64,000 nt of DNA from Ampelocalamus luodianensis (lineage: Eukaryota; Streptophyta; Magnoliopsida; Poales; Poaceae), in NCBI GenBank assembly GCA_036346255.1, contig CM070620.1, forward strand, positions 18,464,671-18,528,670. Direction: 5' to 3'. The notes under the pieces are model-generated. The model ran no database searches and was not told where the DNA came from. It saw nothing but the letters and a program-made list of their open reading frames with translations. This document shows positions 22,445-35,599 of this stretch, piece by piece. Within the stretch, counting starts at the first letter, position 1. Each line of letters begins with the position of its first letter. A program made the position numbers and the translations under genes.

Positions 22445-24392
22445 ATGGAGCGCGTGCCGCTCGCGTTGCTGGTCCTAGCTTCTGTGTTGGTCTCGGCGAC
22501 TTGCACCAAGGTCTCTTACGACGAGCGCGCGCTGGTGATCGATGGCGAGCGCCGCATCGTCATCTCCGGCTCCATCCACTATCCCAGGAGCACACCCGAC
22601 GTGAGTCGATCGTCCAAGCTTGCTGGTTTTAGCCGTCGACGATGGGACATATATACGTGCTATTGCTTTGAAGTTCTTTTGAGGCAAGCATTAACTGCTT
22701 TGAAATTAATCTGTTGCTTGCTGTGATTTGTTTTGTTTTCTGGCGTGCAGATGTGGCCTGATCTGATCCAGAAGGCGAAGGAAGGAGGCCTCAACACGAT
22801 CGAGACCTACGTCTTCTGGAACGGCCATGAGCCGCGCCCTCGTGAGGTTTGATCACAATTCAGCATGCTGTACCGATGCTGATCTTACCAATGGATCGTG
22901 GTGCATGCATCGATCGCTAACGTTTTCTTCCCTCTTCTCGATTTTCAGTACTACTTCGAGAGGAACTACGACATCGTAAGGTTCTTCAAGGAGATCCAGA
23001 ACGCTGGCATGTACGCCATTCTTCGCATTGGCCCCTACATATGCGGTGAATGGAATTATGGGTATGTATGTTGACTGAATCTGACATGTAAACACTGAAT
23101 ATTATCTGTAAGCTAGCATGCATCAAGTACTAAATCGCATTGTTTCATGTTTTTACAGAGGACTTCCCGCCTGGCTGCGTGACATTCCTGACATGCAGTT
23201 CAGACTTCACAACGAGCCTTTTGAGGTACTACTGTATTTCCCATTTTTTCATGAAACCTATCTAATTGTGATCGCAGATAGAACCAAACTAAGGATTATG
23301 TATTATTTATGTTCAAACAGCGTGAGATGGAAATTTTCACAACCCTGATAGTTAACAAGATGAAGGAAGCAAATCTCTTCGCAGGACAGGGAGGGCCTAT
23401 CATTCTCACGCAGGTAAATACTAGTCCAAGTGTCACTCTTGATGGACATTTTCTTAATCCGACCTCTAAGAATGTTAATTTTCCGCCTCTACAGATCGAG
23501 AACGAGTACGGAAACATTCAAGCTGGTTTGCCTGCCACGAAATACATCCACTGGTGCGCAGACATGGCGAACAAGCAGAACGTCGGTGTTCCGTGGATCA
23601 TGTGCCAGCAAAAGGACGATGTGCCACCCAATGTGGTAAGCTTTTCTCTCCAATTTCAACCAGCATTAATACAATTGATCAACGATAGCGTTGTGCAGCT
23701 CAACAGTTATTTAATGTATACTGTTTCCAATCATCAGATCAACACCTGCAATGGATTTTACTGCCATGACTTCTACCCGAATGGAACCCATATGCCCAAG
23801 ATATGGACGGAGAATTGGACTGGATGGTAAAGTTCTTTTTTTTTCTCATCCACTGCATGCCATTTTTGCTTGGTTTGTTTGGATCAGTAAGCTAATGTAA
23901 TGTCATTAGGTTCAAAGCCTGGGACAAACCGGATTACCATAGGCCTGCTGAGGATGTTGCTTATCCAGTTGTCATGTTCTTCCAAAACCGTGGATCAGTC
24001 CAAAATTACTACATGGTATGATTATGTAGAGCATTGATTAATGTATGATTTTTTAAGCCTTCCATGAGACCATGACTGTTGTGTGCTAATATATCCTCTT
24101 GTCATGTTCATCAGTATCATGGTGGAACGAACTTTGGCCGCACTTCTGGGGGTCCATACATTATAACCACCTATGACTATGATGCACCTTTGAATGAATA
24201 CGGTAAGCTAGCTAGTAGGAAGAGACTGCAGCATATTATTTTCTACAGGCATTGTTGCTTGCAGATCTAATTGATTCTATCTTTATAACCCAATAGGTAA
24301 CATTAGGCAGCCTAAATATGGTCACTTGGAGCTTCATGATCTACTGAATTCCATGGAGAAGCACCTCATCTATGGACAGCGCAATGAAGCCC
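22445..24392 (+). pseudogene. GH35 beta-galactosidase, 3'-truncated
   Basis: Plant GH35 enzymes trim beta-galactosyl residues in the cell wall. ATG 22445 opens a signal peptide (MERVPLALLVLASVLVSA). Ten exons have good GT/AG sites: 22445-22600, 22751-22846, 22949-23061, 23159-23225, 23321-23413, 23495-23635, 23738-23826, 23910-24015, 24115-24202, and 24297 to about 24380. All phases agree and no stop interrupts them. The GH35 signature GGPIILTQIENEYGN spans exons 5-6 and holds the acid/base Glu. The nucleophile Glu is in PKIWTENWTGW (exon 7). Homology stops after SMEKHLIYGQ, where the frame runs into the F-box 5' flank. The usual C-terminal beta-sandwich and lectin parts (roughly half the protein) are missing. 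It is closest, from memory, to the rice BGAL13/14-type clade. Confidence 0.9.
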
Positions 24393-25819
24393 AAATCAAA
24401 TACCCAAAATCACCCCAATCTCAGCACCGACCCAAATCAAATCCCCCAAAAGGCCGAAACCACTAAGGCACCAACCACTTCATTCCCCACGACAGCCGTA
24501 ACGGTCGTCAGCGATGCTTCCCACCAGGCGACCATGGCGGAGAATGGGGGAGCCCCCGCCCCCGCCGTGCCGTACATGTGCCGAGACTTGGTTTACGAGA
24601 TCATGCTCCGCTTGCCGCCCGCCGACGTCGACCGTAGCTGCCGCTACGTCTGCACGGAGTGGCGCGAGCACGTCGCCGAGGGGCACCTCATCGTCACCCA
24701 CAGGCGGACCCGCGCGCCCATGCCCCTCTTCTTCTACCGCCGCGACTTCAGCCTCGGCCTCGACCGCGTCGACCTCGCCGCACGCGAATCCCGCCGGGTG
24801 CTCCGCTTCTCCGACGTCCTGGACCCCATGGCGGACGCCGACGACCTAGGCTTCGACGTGTTGGACCCCAACGCCAGCCATCCGGGAAGTAAAGGGGATG
24901 GAGCCTTCTCGAAGCAGCCTTGCTGGAGACCTAATCCTCCGTTCGTCTCCTCATGGCGGGGCTGTGGAGACGAGCGGAGTGCGATCTCCGGTCTAAGGGA
25001 TCGAGCGAGGCGGCGGAAGCGCGGCGCCACGGGTCGCGGAAGCAGGCCGCCAGGCATCCGGGGCAGAGCAGTGCTGGGCCGGCCCCACAGGTTCGGTACC
25101 AATCTCTCAGGTATTTTGGCTCACTCCTGGAGGCGTAGTATACCTAGCTCTTCGTGGAGGTGGATTCCAAAGCGTACGTGCGTGCGTGGGGATCTAGGTT
25201 CATCGCAAGAGAGAGCGAAATCCTTTAGTTCGGATCGAAAGTCCGTAGAGTTACGCTGAAGCGGGGAAGGGGGTTGATGGATCGTGGATGAGGGAGATAT
25301 CTACGACGTTTTGGGGGTGAAGGGGGAATTCGCCATTGGATCGAGGGGAAGCGAAGTGCCCTCGAGGAGTGGATGGATGACGATGATCTCATGGCAAAAG
25401 CTGTTCTTCGCGACAAGTTGCGGAGGGAACAAGATCAGAAGAGGAGGTTTCAAGAGGATCAACATGGTGGTCATGTTCAAGCAGGTACACATCACAAAAT
25501 TCCTATCGCTGATATATCTGGATTGGGATCTCGTTTTTCAGACGGTGTAAACCGATTTCCTTCTTCTCAAGCCAAGGGATGGTAGGGAGAAAATCAAAAG
25601 GAAAATGTGAGCAATGAGGGAGGTTTCCGCAGAGAGGATCATACGTAGGGTGATAACAAAAGCGGTTTTTGGACTCAGGGGGACCATCTTTGGACGGATC
25701 AACACAGATCGGTGTCTAGATGGGATGATGCAATGGGATCAGGCAAGGGGGATGATGTGAAAAAGAGGATGGGGGTGTTGGGCCAAACACAGGGGTTCTC
25801 AGATCGGAAGACAAAGAGA

Positions 25820-26490
25820 CCTGTTTCAGATGCCTGCAAACTGAACATCATCAAGCTCGGTACTCCAATTCCCCAGTATGCTACAAATGTAAGAAAACAG
25901 GACATATGACTTCGGGGTGTCCTGATGAGAGGAAGAATCAGGGACTCAAACTTTATGGGTATGGAATTTCAGGCCAAGGATTCTATAGTTTGCAGGTTCT
26001 TGGACTGAAATTAGCTGAACAACAAGCTGTATCTGGGGTGATTAGTATTAGTGAAGGGGTGGCTACTGTTCAAAAAGTTGAAGCTGAACTTAAACATCTT
26101 ATTCAGGCCAATTGGGACTGGAATGTAAGGAAAATATCAGAGATGGAATATGTTGTGGTTTTTCCTTCCAAAGATAGTCTAGAGACTTGGTCAAAAACAA
26201 GGGGTGTTGAGTTTGCTCTTCATTCAATAAAAGCTAAGGTTGATAAATCCACTCTAAACCCTAATGCTTCTTCTGTGTTGTTGCCAGTTTGGGTTAGAAT
26301 CTCTGGGATTCCTTTATATGCTAAAACTACTGAGATAGTCAAAGAGATAGCAAGCACTGTAGGAGAACCTGCTGAAGCGGATGAAATCAGCCTGATAAGA
26401 GTAGACCCAATTAGGGTTAAGGTCTTCTACAGAGATCCTTCTACTATTAATTGTTATGTTGAAATCTTTCTCAACTCAATGGGGGTATGA
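25820..26490 (+). pseudogene. LINE ORF1 (nucleic-acid-binding protein)
   Basis: In one frame near 25820 the text CFRCLQTEHHQARY precedes CYKCKKTGHMTSGC, a CCHC zinc knuckle of plant L1 ORF1 proteins. From about 25906 the frame runs as a DUF4283-like domain (WVRISGIPLYAKT, VKVFYRD) to a stop at 26490. The region before it (24869-25820) is the 5' leader or a broken N-terminus. The order knuckle then DUF4283-like is inverted compared with some families, which suggests rearrangement or frame breaks. Role is inferred from family knowledge. Confidence 0.7.
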
Positions 26491-27742
26491 AATCATGTTT
26501 GAGGCAGAAGGAATGATGACATCTAAGAAAGGGGCACAATCTAGGGACCAAGACATAATCCAAAAGATGATAGGAAAAAGGTTGAGGATAATCAGGAGGA
26601 AGAGGAGTCCAGTGGAAGTGATCATAAGACAGAATGGGAAAAATTATCTGAGAAATTCGAGGGTGATTCACATCAGACTCATGACCAGAAAGGTGGGGGT
26701 GGTTCTACTCAAAATAAAACTAAACATCAACCTTTAACTGATGTGGGGAAGAAGGATATTTGTATTGATATAATACAATTAGGGTATGAGAATCTAGCTC
26801 TACCAATTATGCCTATTGCTTATAGCTTTCCTTCTAATGATATGATGCTGGAAGCTCCTCTTAGCCAAGAGAGCTATGTAGAGAAGGGGGTGAACTGACC
26901 TTAGATAAAGAGAGATTTTGATAATATTCCCCCTGGTTCCAAGGTGGTTCATACTAAAGAGGGACCTAGTCTGATGAATGCTTCGTTGTGGCCGTGTCTT
27001 AAAACACCTTTTAAAAAAGGAGGGCCTGAGGGTGGATCCACAACTTGTTGACTAGCATGATAACCTGGGAATCAGAGAATGAGATTTTGTCAGGCAGGAG
27101 TCCAGGAGCTTATTATCAAGGAGATCATGTTGATCTGGGAAACAAGGAAGAGTCGGAGGAGATTACAATGGACATCACAGTTGGGGCAGATGAAGTTAGG
27201 AGATCTGTCATGACACTTGAAGTATAGTGTTTGGAAGAGGAGTGGATTTTAGCAAAGGAGGGGGAAAAGTAGGTTCAAAGAACAACAGGTGGTGACTAGG
27301 AAGAGTAGCAGGATTCATGACAAAGGCATTCCCATGCAGGAAAAAGCTATTCTCCTCAAGTCAATCCAGAACCTGGAGTCCCAAGGTAAACCTGAAAAAA
27401 AAACCCTTTTACCATCCTTAATCATGCTTCTATTAATTATTTAGAGCAAGTTGCTTCTTCTTGTGATATTGTTCTTGGTTCTCAGTGTGAAACTTCTTAT
27501 GGGGTGATTTCAGCTATGCAAGCCCAAGAATTAGTGAGAGTAGCTATTGCTCAAGCTGAAGTAGAGATTTGTTGTAAGATGGTTCAAACAAGGGTGTCTG
27601 CAAGTTCCAATGATGTCAGGGGTGATTATGCTAATCTGGAGGTTATTGATAATGAAACTAGAGGAGTTATGGGGTTTAAGATGAATAAGAAAGGGAGAAG
27701 GGGGCTGATCACCGACAAGTCCTCTTATAGGAAAAGCAGAAC

Positions 27743-30700
27743 ATGAAAATTCTCTTCTGGCATATCAGAGGCCTAGGCAAGCCGGCTAGGAGAAGACAAC
27801 TTAAGGATCTGATTTCTCAATATGGGTTTGATGCTGTGGGTTTGCAGGAAACTTTTAAGAAAGACTTTACTAAAAATGAATTGGATGCTTTGACAGGTTG
27901 TGATAAATATGGGTGGCACTGGATTTCTGCCCCGGGTCACTCTAGTGGTATCCTCCTGGGGGTGAACAGAGATGTTTTGGATATTGAAGGACATGACCAA
28001 GATAGATATTTTGTGAGCATAGTGGTCAGGCACAAGAAGAATAATTTTAGATGGGAATTGATTATAGTTTATGGGCTTGCTCATCATGATTTGTCTTAGA
28101 GGTTTTTAGATGATCTTCATAAGAAATGCTCTGGTTCTGATCTTCATTTGGTTCGGGGGGGGGGACTTTAACCTGATCAAGAAGGCTAAGGATAAGAACT
28201 CCAAACATGTTAGTTTTCATCTGATCGACAAGTTTAATGATTTTATTTCTAAGAATAAGTCGATGGAGTAAAAAAGAGGGGGCCCAAAATTTACCTGGAT
28301 TAACAAATAAGCTTGCCCCATATAAGTGAATCTGGATAGGGTGCTGGTATCCATTGCTTGGGAGTCCCACTATCCTCTTTGTTCAGTTTTGACCTTAACT
28401 AGGGTGTGTTCTAATCACAACCCCATTGTTCTGAATTCAGGTGAAGAAGAGTTTATTAGAAAAGGGAGATTCTTTTTTGATAATAATTGGATGGGACATG
28501 AAGATTTTTAAAGAAGTAGTGATCAAAAGAGGGAGAGAAATTTGTGATAAGATGCATGATTTGGTTTATTATTTGGATTATTGGAATGGGGGATAGCCTC
28601 TTTGAGGAAATTTTTAAAAGGTTGGGGTGCTAATGTTAATGGGAGATACAAGAAAGATAAGAAGACTCTTTTGGACCATATTGATAACTAGGATAGAAAA
28701 GCTGAAGTTTCATACCTCAGTGTTGAAGACTGGGTTAACAGATATAAGATTGAAGAGTAATTAGAAAAACTCTATAATATTGAAGAGAAGCTTTTGCAAC
28801 AAAAAGGGAATGTGAAGTGGATTCTTTAAGGTGATGCTAATACCAGAATTTTTCCTTGCTGTGCAAATGGCAGAAGGAGGAAAAACTTCATTTTCAGCCT
28901 AGAGAATGAGGGGGTGGTTCTTACAGAAGAAGATAAAATCAGAGAGCACATTTATGAATTTTATAAAAATCTGTTTGGGTATGAAGTTAGACATAATGTT
29001 AACCTTTCCAATAACTTTTGGGTCTCAGATGATAAAGTTTTTTACTAGCATAATAATAGTCTAACTAAGTTTTTTTTTCTGAAAAAGAAGTTCTAGACAT
29101 TATTAAAAGCTTACCTGGAGATTCTGCTCCTGGTCCTGATGGTTTCCCTACTATTTTCTACAAAAAGTTCTGGGGGGTGCTGAAACCTAATTTCATGAAA
29201 ATGGTTACAGATTTTTTTGAGGGGATGCTAGACTTAAAACGGCTGAACTATGGGGTGGTTACTTTGATTCCGAAAATCAAAGACGCTAATAGCATTAAAC
29301 AATTCAGACCAATCTGTTTGATTAATGTTAGTTTCAAGATTATCACCAAGCTAATGGCTGTTAGATTGGGTAAAATTGCTAATAGGATTATTAATAAGAG
29401 TTAGACTGCTTTCATTAAAGGGAGAAATATTCTGGATGGGGTGTTATCTTTACATGAAATTTTACATGATTTGAGGGAGACCAAAAAAACAGGAATTATG
29501 CTCAAATTGGATTTTGAGAAGGCTTATGATAAAGTTCAATGGGGTTTTTTTTGGAGAATGTTATGATTGGAAAGGGCTTCTCTCAGAAATGGACAGGCTG
29601 GGTGATGAGCTCTGTTAAAGGTGGTAAGGTGAGCATCAATATCAATGGCTCAGTGGGACCTTATTTTTCTACTCATAGAGGTTTGAGACAAGGGGACCCC
29701 TTATCTCCACTACTTTTTAATTTGGTAGCTGATGCCTTGGCAGCTATTATTGAGAAAGCTCAACTGAAGGGTTTGATTAAAGGGGTGGCCTCACACTTAA
29801 TTTCTAGGGGGGGGGTTCCTTTGCTGCAATATGAAGATGATACAGTCTTGTTGTTAGAATGTGATGATCACTACATTCTTAATCTTAAGTTCCTCCTTTA
29901 CTGTTTTGAGTGGATGTCTGGGATGAAAGTTAATTATCACAAGAGTGAGATTTTTGTGGTGGGTGTGCAGAGAGAAGAGGCTGTCATAATCTCCAATATG
30001 TTCAATTGTAAGCTTGGGGATCTTCCCCTTACATATTTAGGGATTGACATTGGGGGAAGATAGGGGGATAGGGGTGCTGTTAATAGAATTATCAACAAAC
30101 TGGAGAGCAGATTGGATAACTGGAAGAACAATTTACTTTCTTCAGGAGGGAGGTTGATCTTGGTTAATTGTTGTCTTAGTAGTCAACCTATTTACACTAT
30201 GGAGTATTACAGGCTAAATAAGGAAGTGTATAGAAAGATGGACTCTATTAGATCTAGATTTTTTTTGGAGAGGAGCGAGTGATAAGTTCATATATCATAT
30301 GGTAAATTGGAAAGCTGTTTGCAGACCTAAAGATTTTGGTGGCTTAGGGGTGGTAGATTCAAGACTCATGAATGATTGCCTACTTTGTAAGTGGTTTTGG
30401 AGGATGAGTGTAGCTAAAGATGAATTGTGGTATAGGATTGTGAAAGCTAAATACTTTCCTAATGAGGATTTTAGAGATGCTCTACCTATGAGAGGCTCCC
30501 AATTTTGGAGAACCCTTTATATGGTTAAAAACCTCTTCAAAAGGGGTGTTTCTTATCAGGTTGGGAATGGGGAGACTATTTTCTTTTGGAAGGATGTCTG
30601 GTTAGACAATTGTCCTCTTTATATTAGGTTTGCGGGTCTATTTCATAGCTGTCTTGATCCGTGATGCAAAAATTGTAGATTACCTGAAGGATGGGGTGTG

Positions 30701-31411
30701 GCATATTAGATTTAATAGAAACTTTGGTAAGGAGGAAGTGGCTTTGTGGAGTGATCTGAAAGGAGTCCTGCAAGAGGTTGACATTTCTACTGAACAAGAT
30801 AGAATGACTTGGTGTTTAGAAAAATTAGGGTATTTTACTGTTAAGTCTCTTTACAGAAATGTAGCTTTTGGAGGAGTCGCTGATAAGAGAATGCTTGATC
30901 TTTGGGCTAGTAGGCTTCCTCTAAAAACTAAAATTTTCCTTTGGCAGATTCATTTGAAGAGGTTACCCACTTTGGATCAATTGATTTTGAGGAATTGGAA
31001 AGGTGGTAACAAATGCTCGCTTTGTGGGGGTTAGAGGATACGAATCATGTTTTCTTTGATTGTATTTTAGCAAGATTTGCTTGGTCTTGTATCAGGGAGA
31101 TCTTTAAGTGGGAGAGAGTCTCTAAATCTCTGGATGACTTTCATATGTGTTGGTTAGATAATGGGGGTGCTAATAATCATAATATTGGTTTATTTAGTTT
31201 TGCAGTGTTTGCTTGGACACTTTGGAAAGTTAGAAACAAATGTATCATCGAGAAGACCTTTCCTAAGCGTCCAACTAAAGTTATCTTCCTATTTGTATCA
31301 TGTTTGCAGCGGTGGAGTATTCTGACCAGAAAAGATGACCATATAAAGCTGGAGTGTCTGATGAATACGGTTGGAGAATGGATGAAGTCTTTTTGCGCTC
31401 TAGACAAGATT
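27743..31411 (+). pseudogene. LINE ORF2 (endonuclease / reverse transcriptase)
   Basis: ATG 27743 starts MKILFWHIRGLGKPARRRQL, the N-terminus of an L1 apurinic-type endonuclease (LQETF, later GGDFN). The GGDFN site has a run of ten G at 28155-28164 that shifts the frame. Reverse transcriptase blocks follow: FRPICLINVSFKIITK (29300), LKLDFEKAYDKV (29500), GLRQGDPLSPLLFNLVADAL (29680) and YEDDT at about 29830, where most copies have YADD. The C-terminal domain reads LPLKTKIFLWQ, then a zinc-binding CSLCGG...NHVFFDC at 31010-31060. Stops lie at 28098, 29402, 30061 and elsewhere. 31412-31646 is the 3' UTR before the poly-A. Confidence 0.85.
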
Positions 31412-31667
31412 TAGCTTTTAGCTTATTTTTGCTGCCTTGCTTCCTTGCTACCTTGTTAGTCTTTCATCTTGCTGTATCGGGGTGGTCTAATTTGTGATAA
31501 GACCTGTTCTTAGTTTTCTGTAATTGTGGTTTGTTGTCTTCCTTTTGCTACACAATGGTTGCTAGTAATCCCAGCTTTATTTTCTATAATCGAACTTTGT
31601 AATCCTGTTATGAGCTTTCTATAAAAGCTAGGCTTGGCCTTCTTTCAAAAAAAAAAAAGTTGGACCC

Positions 31668-31870
31668 TGATGCCGACACCGCCATAGTCGACCCGGAAGA
31701 CATGCTGTTCATGGTCGAGGGCTCCTACGATGGCATCCTCCTCCTCTCCTACCTCGACCGCCTCTACGTCTCCAACCCCTGCATCCGCCACTGGGCACGT
31801 CTTCCGCCGATCCACCCCAACAACGTCATCGTCGCGTTCTATGCGCGCGGCCCTCCTGGAGATGGAAGAG
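31668..31870 (+). pseudogene. F-box gene, piece 2
   Basis: It continues piece 1 in frame (DADTAIVDPEDMLFMVEG) between the LINE and the BARE-like LTR. It ends with the target site aagag (31866-31870). Confidence 0.85.
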
Positions 31871-34502
31871 TATTGGAAATATTCCCTAGAGGCAATCATA
31901 GAGATGATTACATTTCGTTATATTCATAATATTGGATAATATGTTATCTTGTTCCTAGAATAATATCGTTAATATTTATTATCAAGTATGTGACTTGATT
32001 GTGAACTCTGTATTTTTGCGATGATTATTCTTAAACGTTCCCTAGTCGGAAACATATGAGAACACATATGAATAGACTAGCATATGTATTGGTTGATGAC
32101 TATGTTTCACAGATCATAGATATGAAGATACCAAACAAATAATATGGACACATGTTAGAGAACATGGTGTTGGATAAGACCCACCTTGAGACACTATTGA
32201 GATCGTTATGATTCTATGTGTCATTAGTTGGTCTCAAGCAATGATGATGTATAATCCTCAATCATGAGACCAGCATGGTGTCGGGACCCCGGGTATGCAA
32301 CCCCAAGACCCTCTGTGCATTCTGAACTAGTCCAGATCAGTAGCTAGCTCGCATAGTTACAACAAAGATGTAATCATAACCATACAACCAAATAACGATA
32401 AAGCAGATAAATTAATATTACTAAGTAGCAAAAGGACCTTATGGTCAAGTCTTACAGAGTTGCCACGCAGGGCTTAACAATAAAAGATAACTTGCAGCGG
32501 AAACAAAATATCTCGTGGAGGCCATTCGACATGCCCACAGGCAATCGAGTGGAGGACGCGACCTAGTTTGCCAAGTCTTCGAGATACTCCTCTTCATAAT
32601 ACTCTGAGTTCCCTGGTTCTTCTGTAGGGATTAATCACACAGGGCGCAAGCCGTGAGTACTTTGAATGTACTCAGCAAGTCATAGGGAAATATATGCAAT
32701 TATTATCCATGCGAGGCTAGACAAGGATAGCTTTATGGCTATTTTGCAGAAAGCAATGTTGACATTAAATACAATAAGTATATTGAAAGCACAATTTAAA
32801 AGATTAATACATAAATAATTCAGTTCTTTGAAACAACTAGAGATCATTCCAACCATTCCATCCAAACCGTCATTCCCACCATTTTAATGAAAACATATAC
32901 CCCTTGCGTGAAATCTCCGGGCATGTCCATAACTGGGGACATGGCTATTCAAATAGTTTTTATACACTCTGCAGATGTTGTACAGCTTTACCCACAAGAC
33001 ACGACTTCTCTAGTTTGTTTAGCATCCGTCGATACCACCGCTCACTACCTTAGGTAAGCAGTCTAGAGCACGTGACGAGGCCTTTACAAAGTTCTGTTTT
33101 GACTCGGTTCTGCTCGCTAAGGATTCGCTTCTAACGAGTTTAACTCCCGCCATATTCATGCCCCCTCTTGCGCCGTTCTCAACCAAAACAGGACCAACTC
33201 AAAATATTGCTAATTAGTTGGCTCAGTCCACCCCATCCTGGACATGTGGTTGCACGATATGACCCAGATCAATGGTTCAAGGTTAAATCCTTAGTTGGTT
33301 GCTCAGACGAGACTATCCACGTCTCAATGTGCGTTACGGCACCCACACTTACCACCGCCCACTCGTCCGAGCATAAAATATTTCCGGTTCAACCCGGCCA
33401 AAGACCACCCTAGCCTTGGCAACAACATCTTTTAACAATAGTGGTCGTGCCACAATTCCATAATTCCTTTAGTCATGTTTATTCATACGAGCATGTGATC
33501 ATGAGTCCCGACGTACAACTATAGCATGACTAAGCATATTACGATACTCGTGTTGGTACTTCAACAATGTCCAACTAAAATAAACCCTCCTAAGGTGTCC
33601 AAGGGTTCATGTCATTCAAGGGTACATGTCGTTTGCAATTTATCAAGGAGGCATACATCAATTAGGCAATTATCTACTCCCGGAACCATTTAATATAAAA
33701 CTAGCAATGCATGTTTATATCAAACAATATAATTTTATAAAGTGGGTTCAATATGATTAAAAGGTCTATGACTTGCCTTCGTTGAAGAGTGGAGGTGCTT
33801 CGGTCATCGGGTCCGAGAAATCTTCCAAAACGCCGGAATCTACACGTGTGAAAAGAACCAAATAAATAAAACAACTCCAAATAAATACCAAACTAGCACT
33901 AACAACAAGAGGATTTTAGATGAATTTAGAAATTTTAATCACTCGAATCGGAGTTCGAACGAAGAAGTTACGGCCTCCGGAAGTTTAAAAATCAAGAAAA
34001 AGGGATTTTCCTGATTTTTGGAATTATTTTTCTAAAGAAAAAAGGATTTATTGCGCCAGCTGATGTCAGCGGTGGGATTTAAATTTCTGGTCTAATTATT
34101 TTTCAACAGGAAATCCCAAAAATGCCAAGCGGGCGTTGACTGGGCTGTCGCGTCAGCAAAGGGCTGACGTGGCCCGTGACCTGGCGCCATGTGGGGATGC
34201 CACGTCGGCACCGAGGCAGCAGCGCTCACGGCCCGAAGGTCGCCGCCGTACGGCGGGGTTTTGGCCGGCGGCGAGGGCTCCAGCGCGAAGAGGGCAACAC
34301 GGTGAGCTCGTTGCTCACCTCGCCGGCGGTGAGACTCGACGGGGCTGCAGGCAACGGAGAAGAGAGCGGCGGCGGCGATAGTTGAAAGCGGCGGAAGGGC
34401 TCCGGTGGGACTCCGGCGAAGGGGAGGCACGCACGGTGAAGCCCGCGACAAGGCGATGTCGGTGGGGGAGGCGGGGCGACCGGGGATGCTCGACGACGAC
34501 GC

Positions 34503-34664
34503 TGTTAAGACTATTGTGTATTCTACATTCTCTCTCTCTCTCTTGGCCCATGTGGCCCTTGTAGCCCATGAGGCCCATGTATCTATGTCTATATATATAT
34601 CTCCTTCATTAATGAATAAAATGTAGAGCTGTGAATAGCAAACCCTAGTTTCATTGTTGTAACA
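34503..34664 (+). repeat. Copia2 5' LTR
   Basis: TGTTAAGACTATTG to GTTGTAACA, with a (CT)n tract and tctatatatatatctcc as promoter-like sequence. Confidence 0.95.
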
Positions 34665-34677
34665 TGGTATCAGAGCC
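34665..34677 (+). other. Copia2 primer-binding site
   Basis: tggtatcagagcc directly after the LTR is the standard initiator tRNA-Met site of plant Copia elements. Confidence 0.92.
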
Positions 34678-35599
34678 TAACCCTAACCCTAGCATCAGTT
34701 CTACCGCCGCCGACGCTGCCTGGTACTGCTAGCAGGGCTTTTCGCTCGGGCCAGCGGGCCTGAGCAGCTCTCTGCTTCATCACGGCGCCGAAGAGCTTCA
34801 TCACGGCGCCGAAGATACCACGGCGGGCCTGAGCTCTCTGCTTCATTACGGCGCCGAAGATCCATCCTCTCTTCACCAATCCATCATCTCTTCACCAGGA
34901 GGTCGCGTCGTCTTCGTCGTTCACCTGGAGGTCACGCGACGTCTCCGGGTCGTGCGCCGTCTCCATCGCTCGCGTCACCTCGCGACGTCTCTGGGTTGTG
35001 CGCCGTCTCCATCGCCCGCGCCGCCTCGCGCCGTCTCCATCGTGTGGATCCGTGCGCCTGAGGTTGCGCCGTCTCCATCGCCCGCGCCTGGAGGTCGCTT
35101 CCGCGCCGCCTCGCGCCATCTTCTTCGCGCCTGGAGGTCGCTTCCGCGCCGCCTCACGCCGTCTTCTTCGCCCGCGCCTGAGGTCGCATCCACGCCGCCT
35201 CTCCATCGCCTCGCTCCTGGAGGTCGCATTCACTTGGATCTGCGCCGCCTTGACTTGGATTCGCGCCGCATCGACCCTGTCGTCGCTGCTCTGACGACGG
35301 AACTCCTCTGTGACAGCGCCGCCTCGAGCTTGCTCTACCGCTCCTCTGCTTCGCTGACTCCTCTGCGACTACTCTTCAAGCAGGAGTGTTGTTGCTCGGT
35401 AACCTTTGCTCTGCTCTACTAGTGCTGTTGCTGTTGCTTGGGGGTAGTTGTTCTACTGCCGCTACTGTAGTACTGCCGTCCATCCATTTGTTCTACTGCT
35501 GCTACTGATGCACTCGTGGTGTTTGGGGTACTTGCTTGCTTGTGCATCGCATCGTTGTCGCCATCGTAGTATCTTGTTGTGTGGTTGTGATCCATCAAG

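Larger units (their letters stand above)
24869..31658 (+). mobile_element. L1-type LINE inserted in the F-box gene
   Basis: The element is bounded by a 9-bp target duplication, gttggaccc (24860-24868 and 31659-31667), and ends in a 12-base poly-A. Inside are ORF1 with a CCHC knuckle and ORF2 with endonuclease, reverse transcriptase and C-terminal zinc-binding domain, in plant L1 order. At about 6.8 kb it appears full length. Both frames carry stops and frameshifts, so it is not active now. It cuts the F-box gene between codons 111 and 112. Confidence 0.92.

Noticed and set aside
34665..34677. tRNA-Met-like sequence
   Set aside because: Only the 3'-end complement is present; it is a retrotransposon primer site, as at 5059, 51037 and 52830.
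34892..35422. Long frames in the Copia2 leader (also 5047-5768 in Copia1)
   Set aside because: Repetitive 'cgccgtctccatcg' type GC-rich leader between primer site and gag, with no recognised domain.
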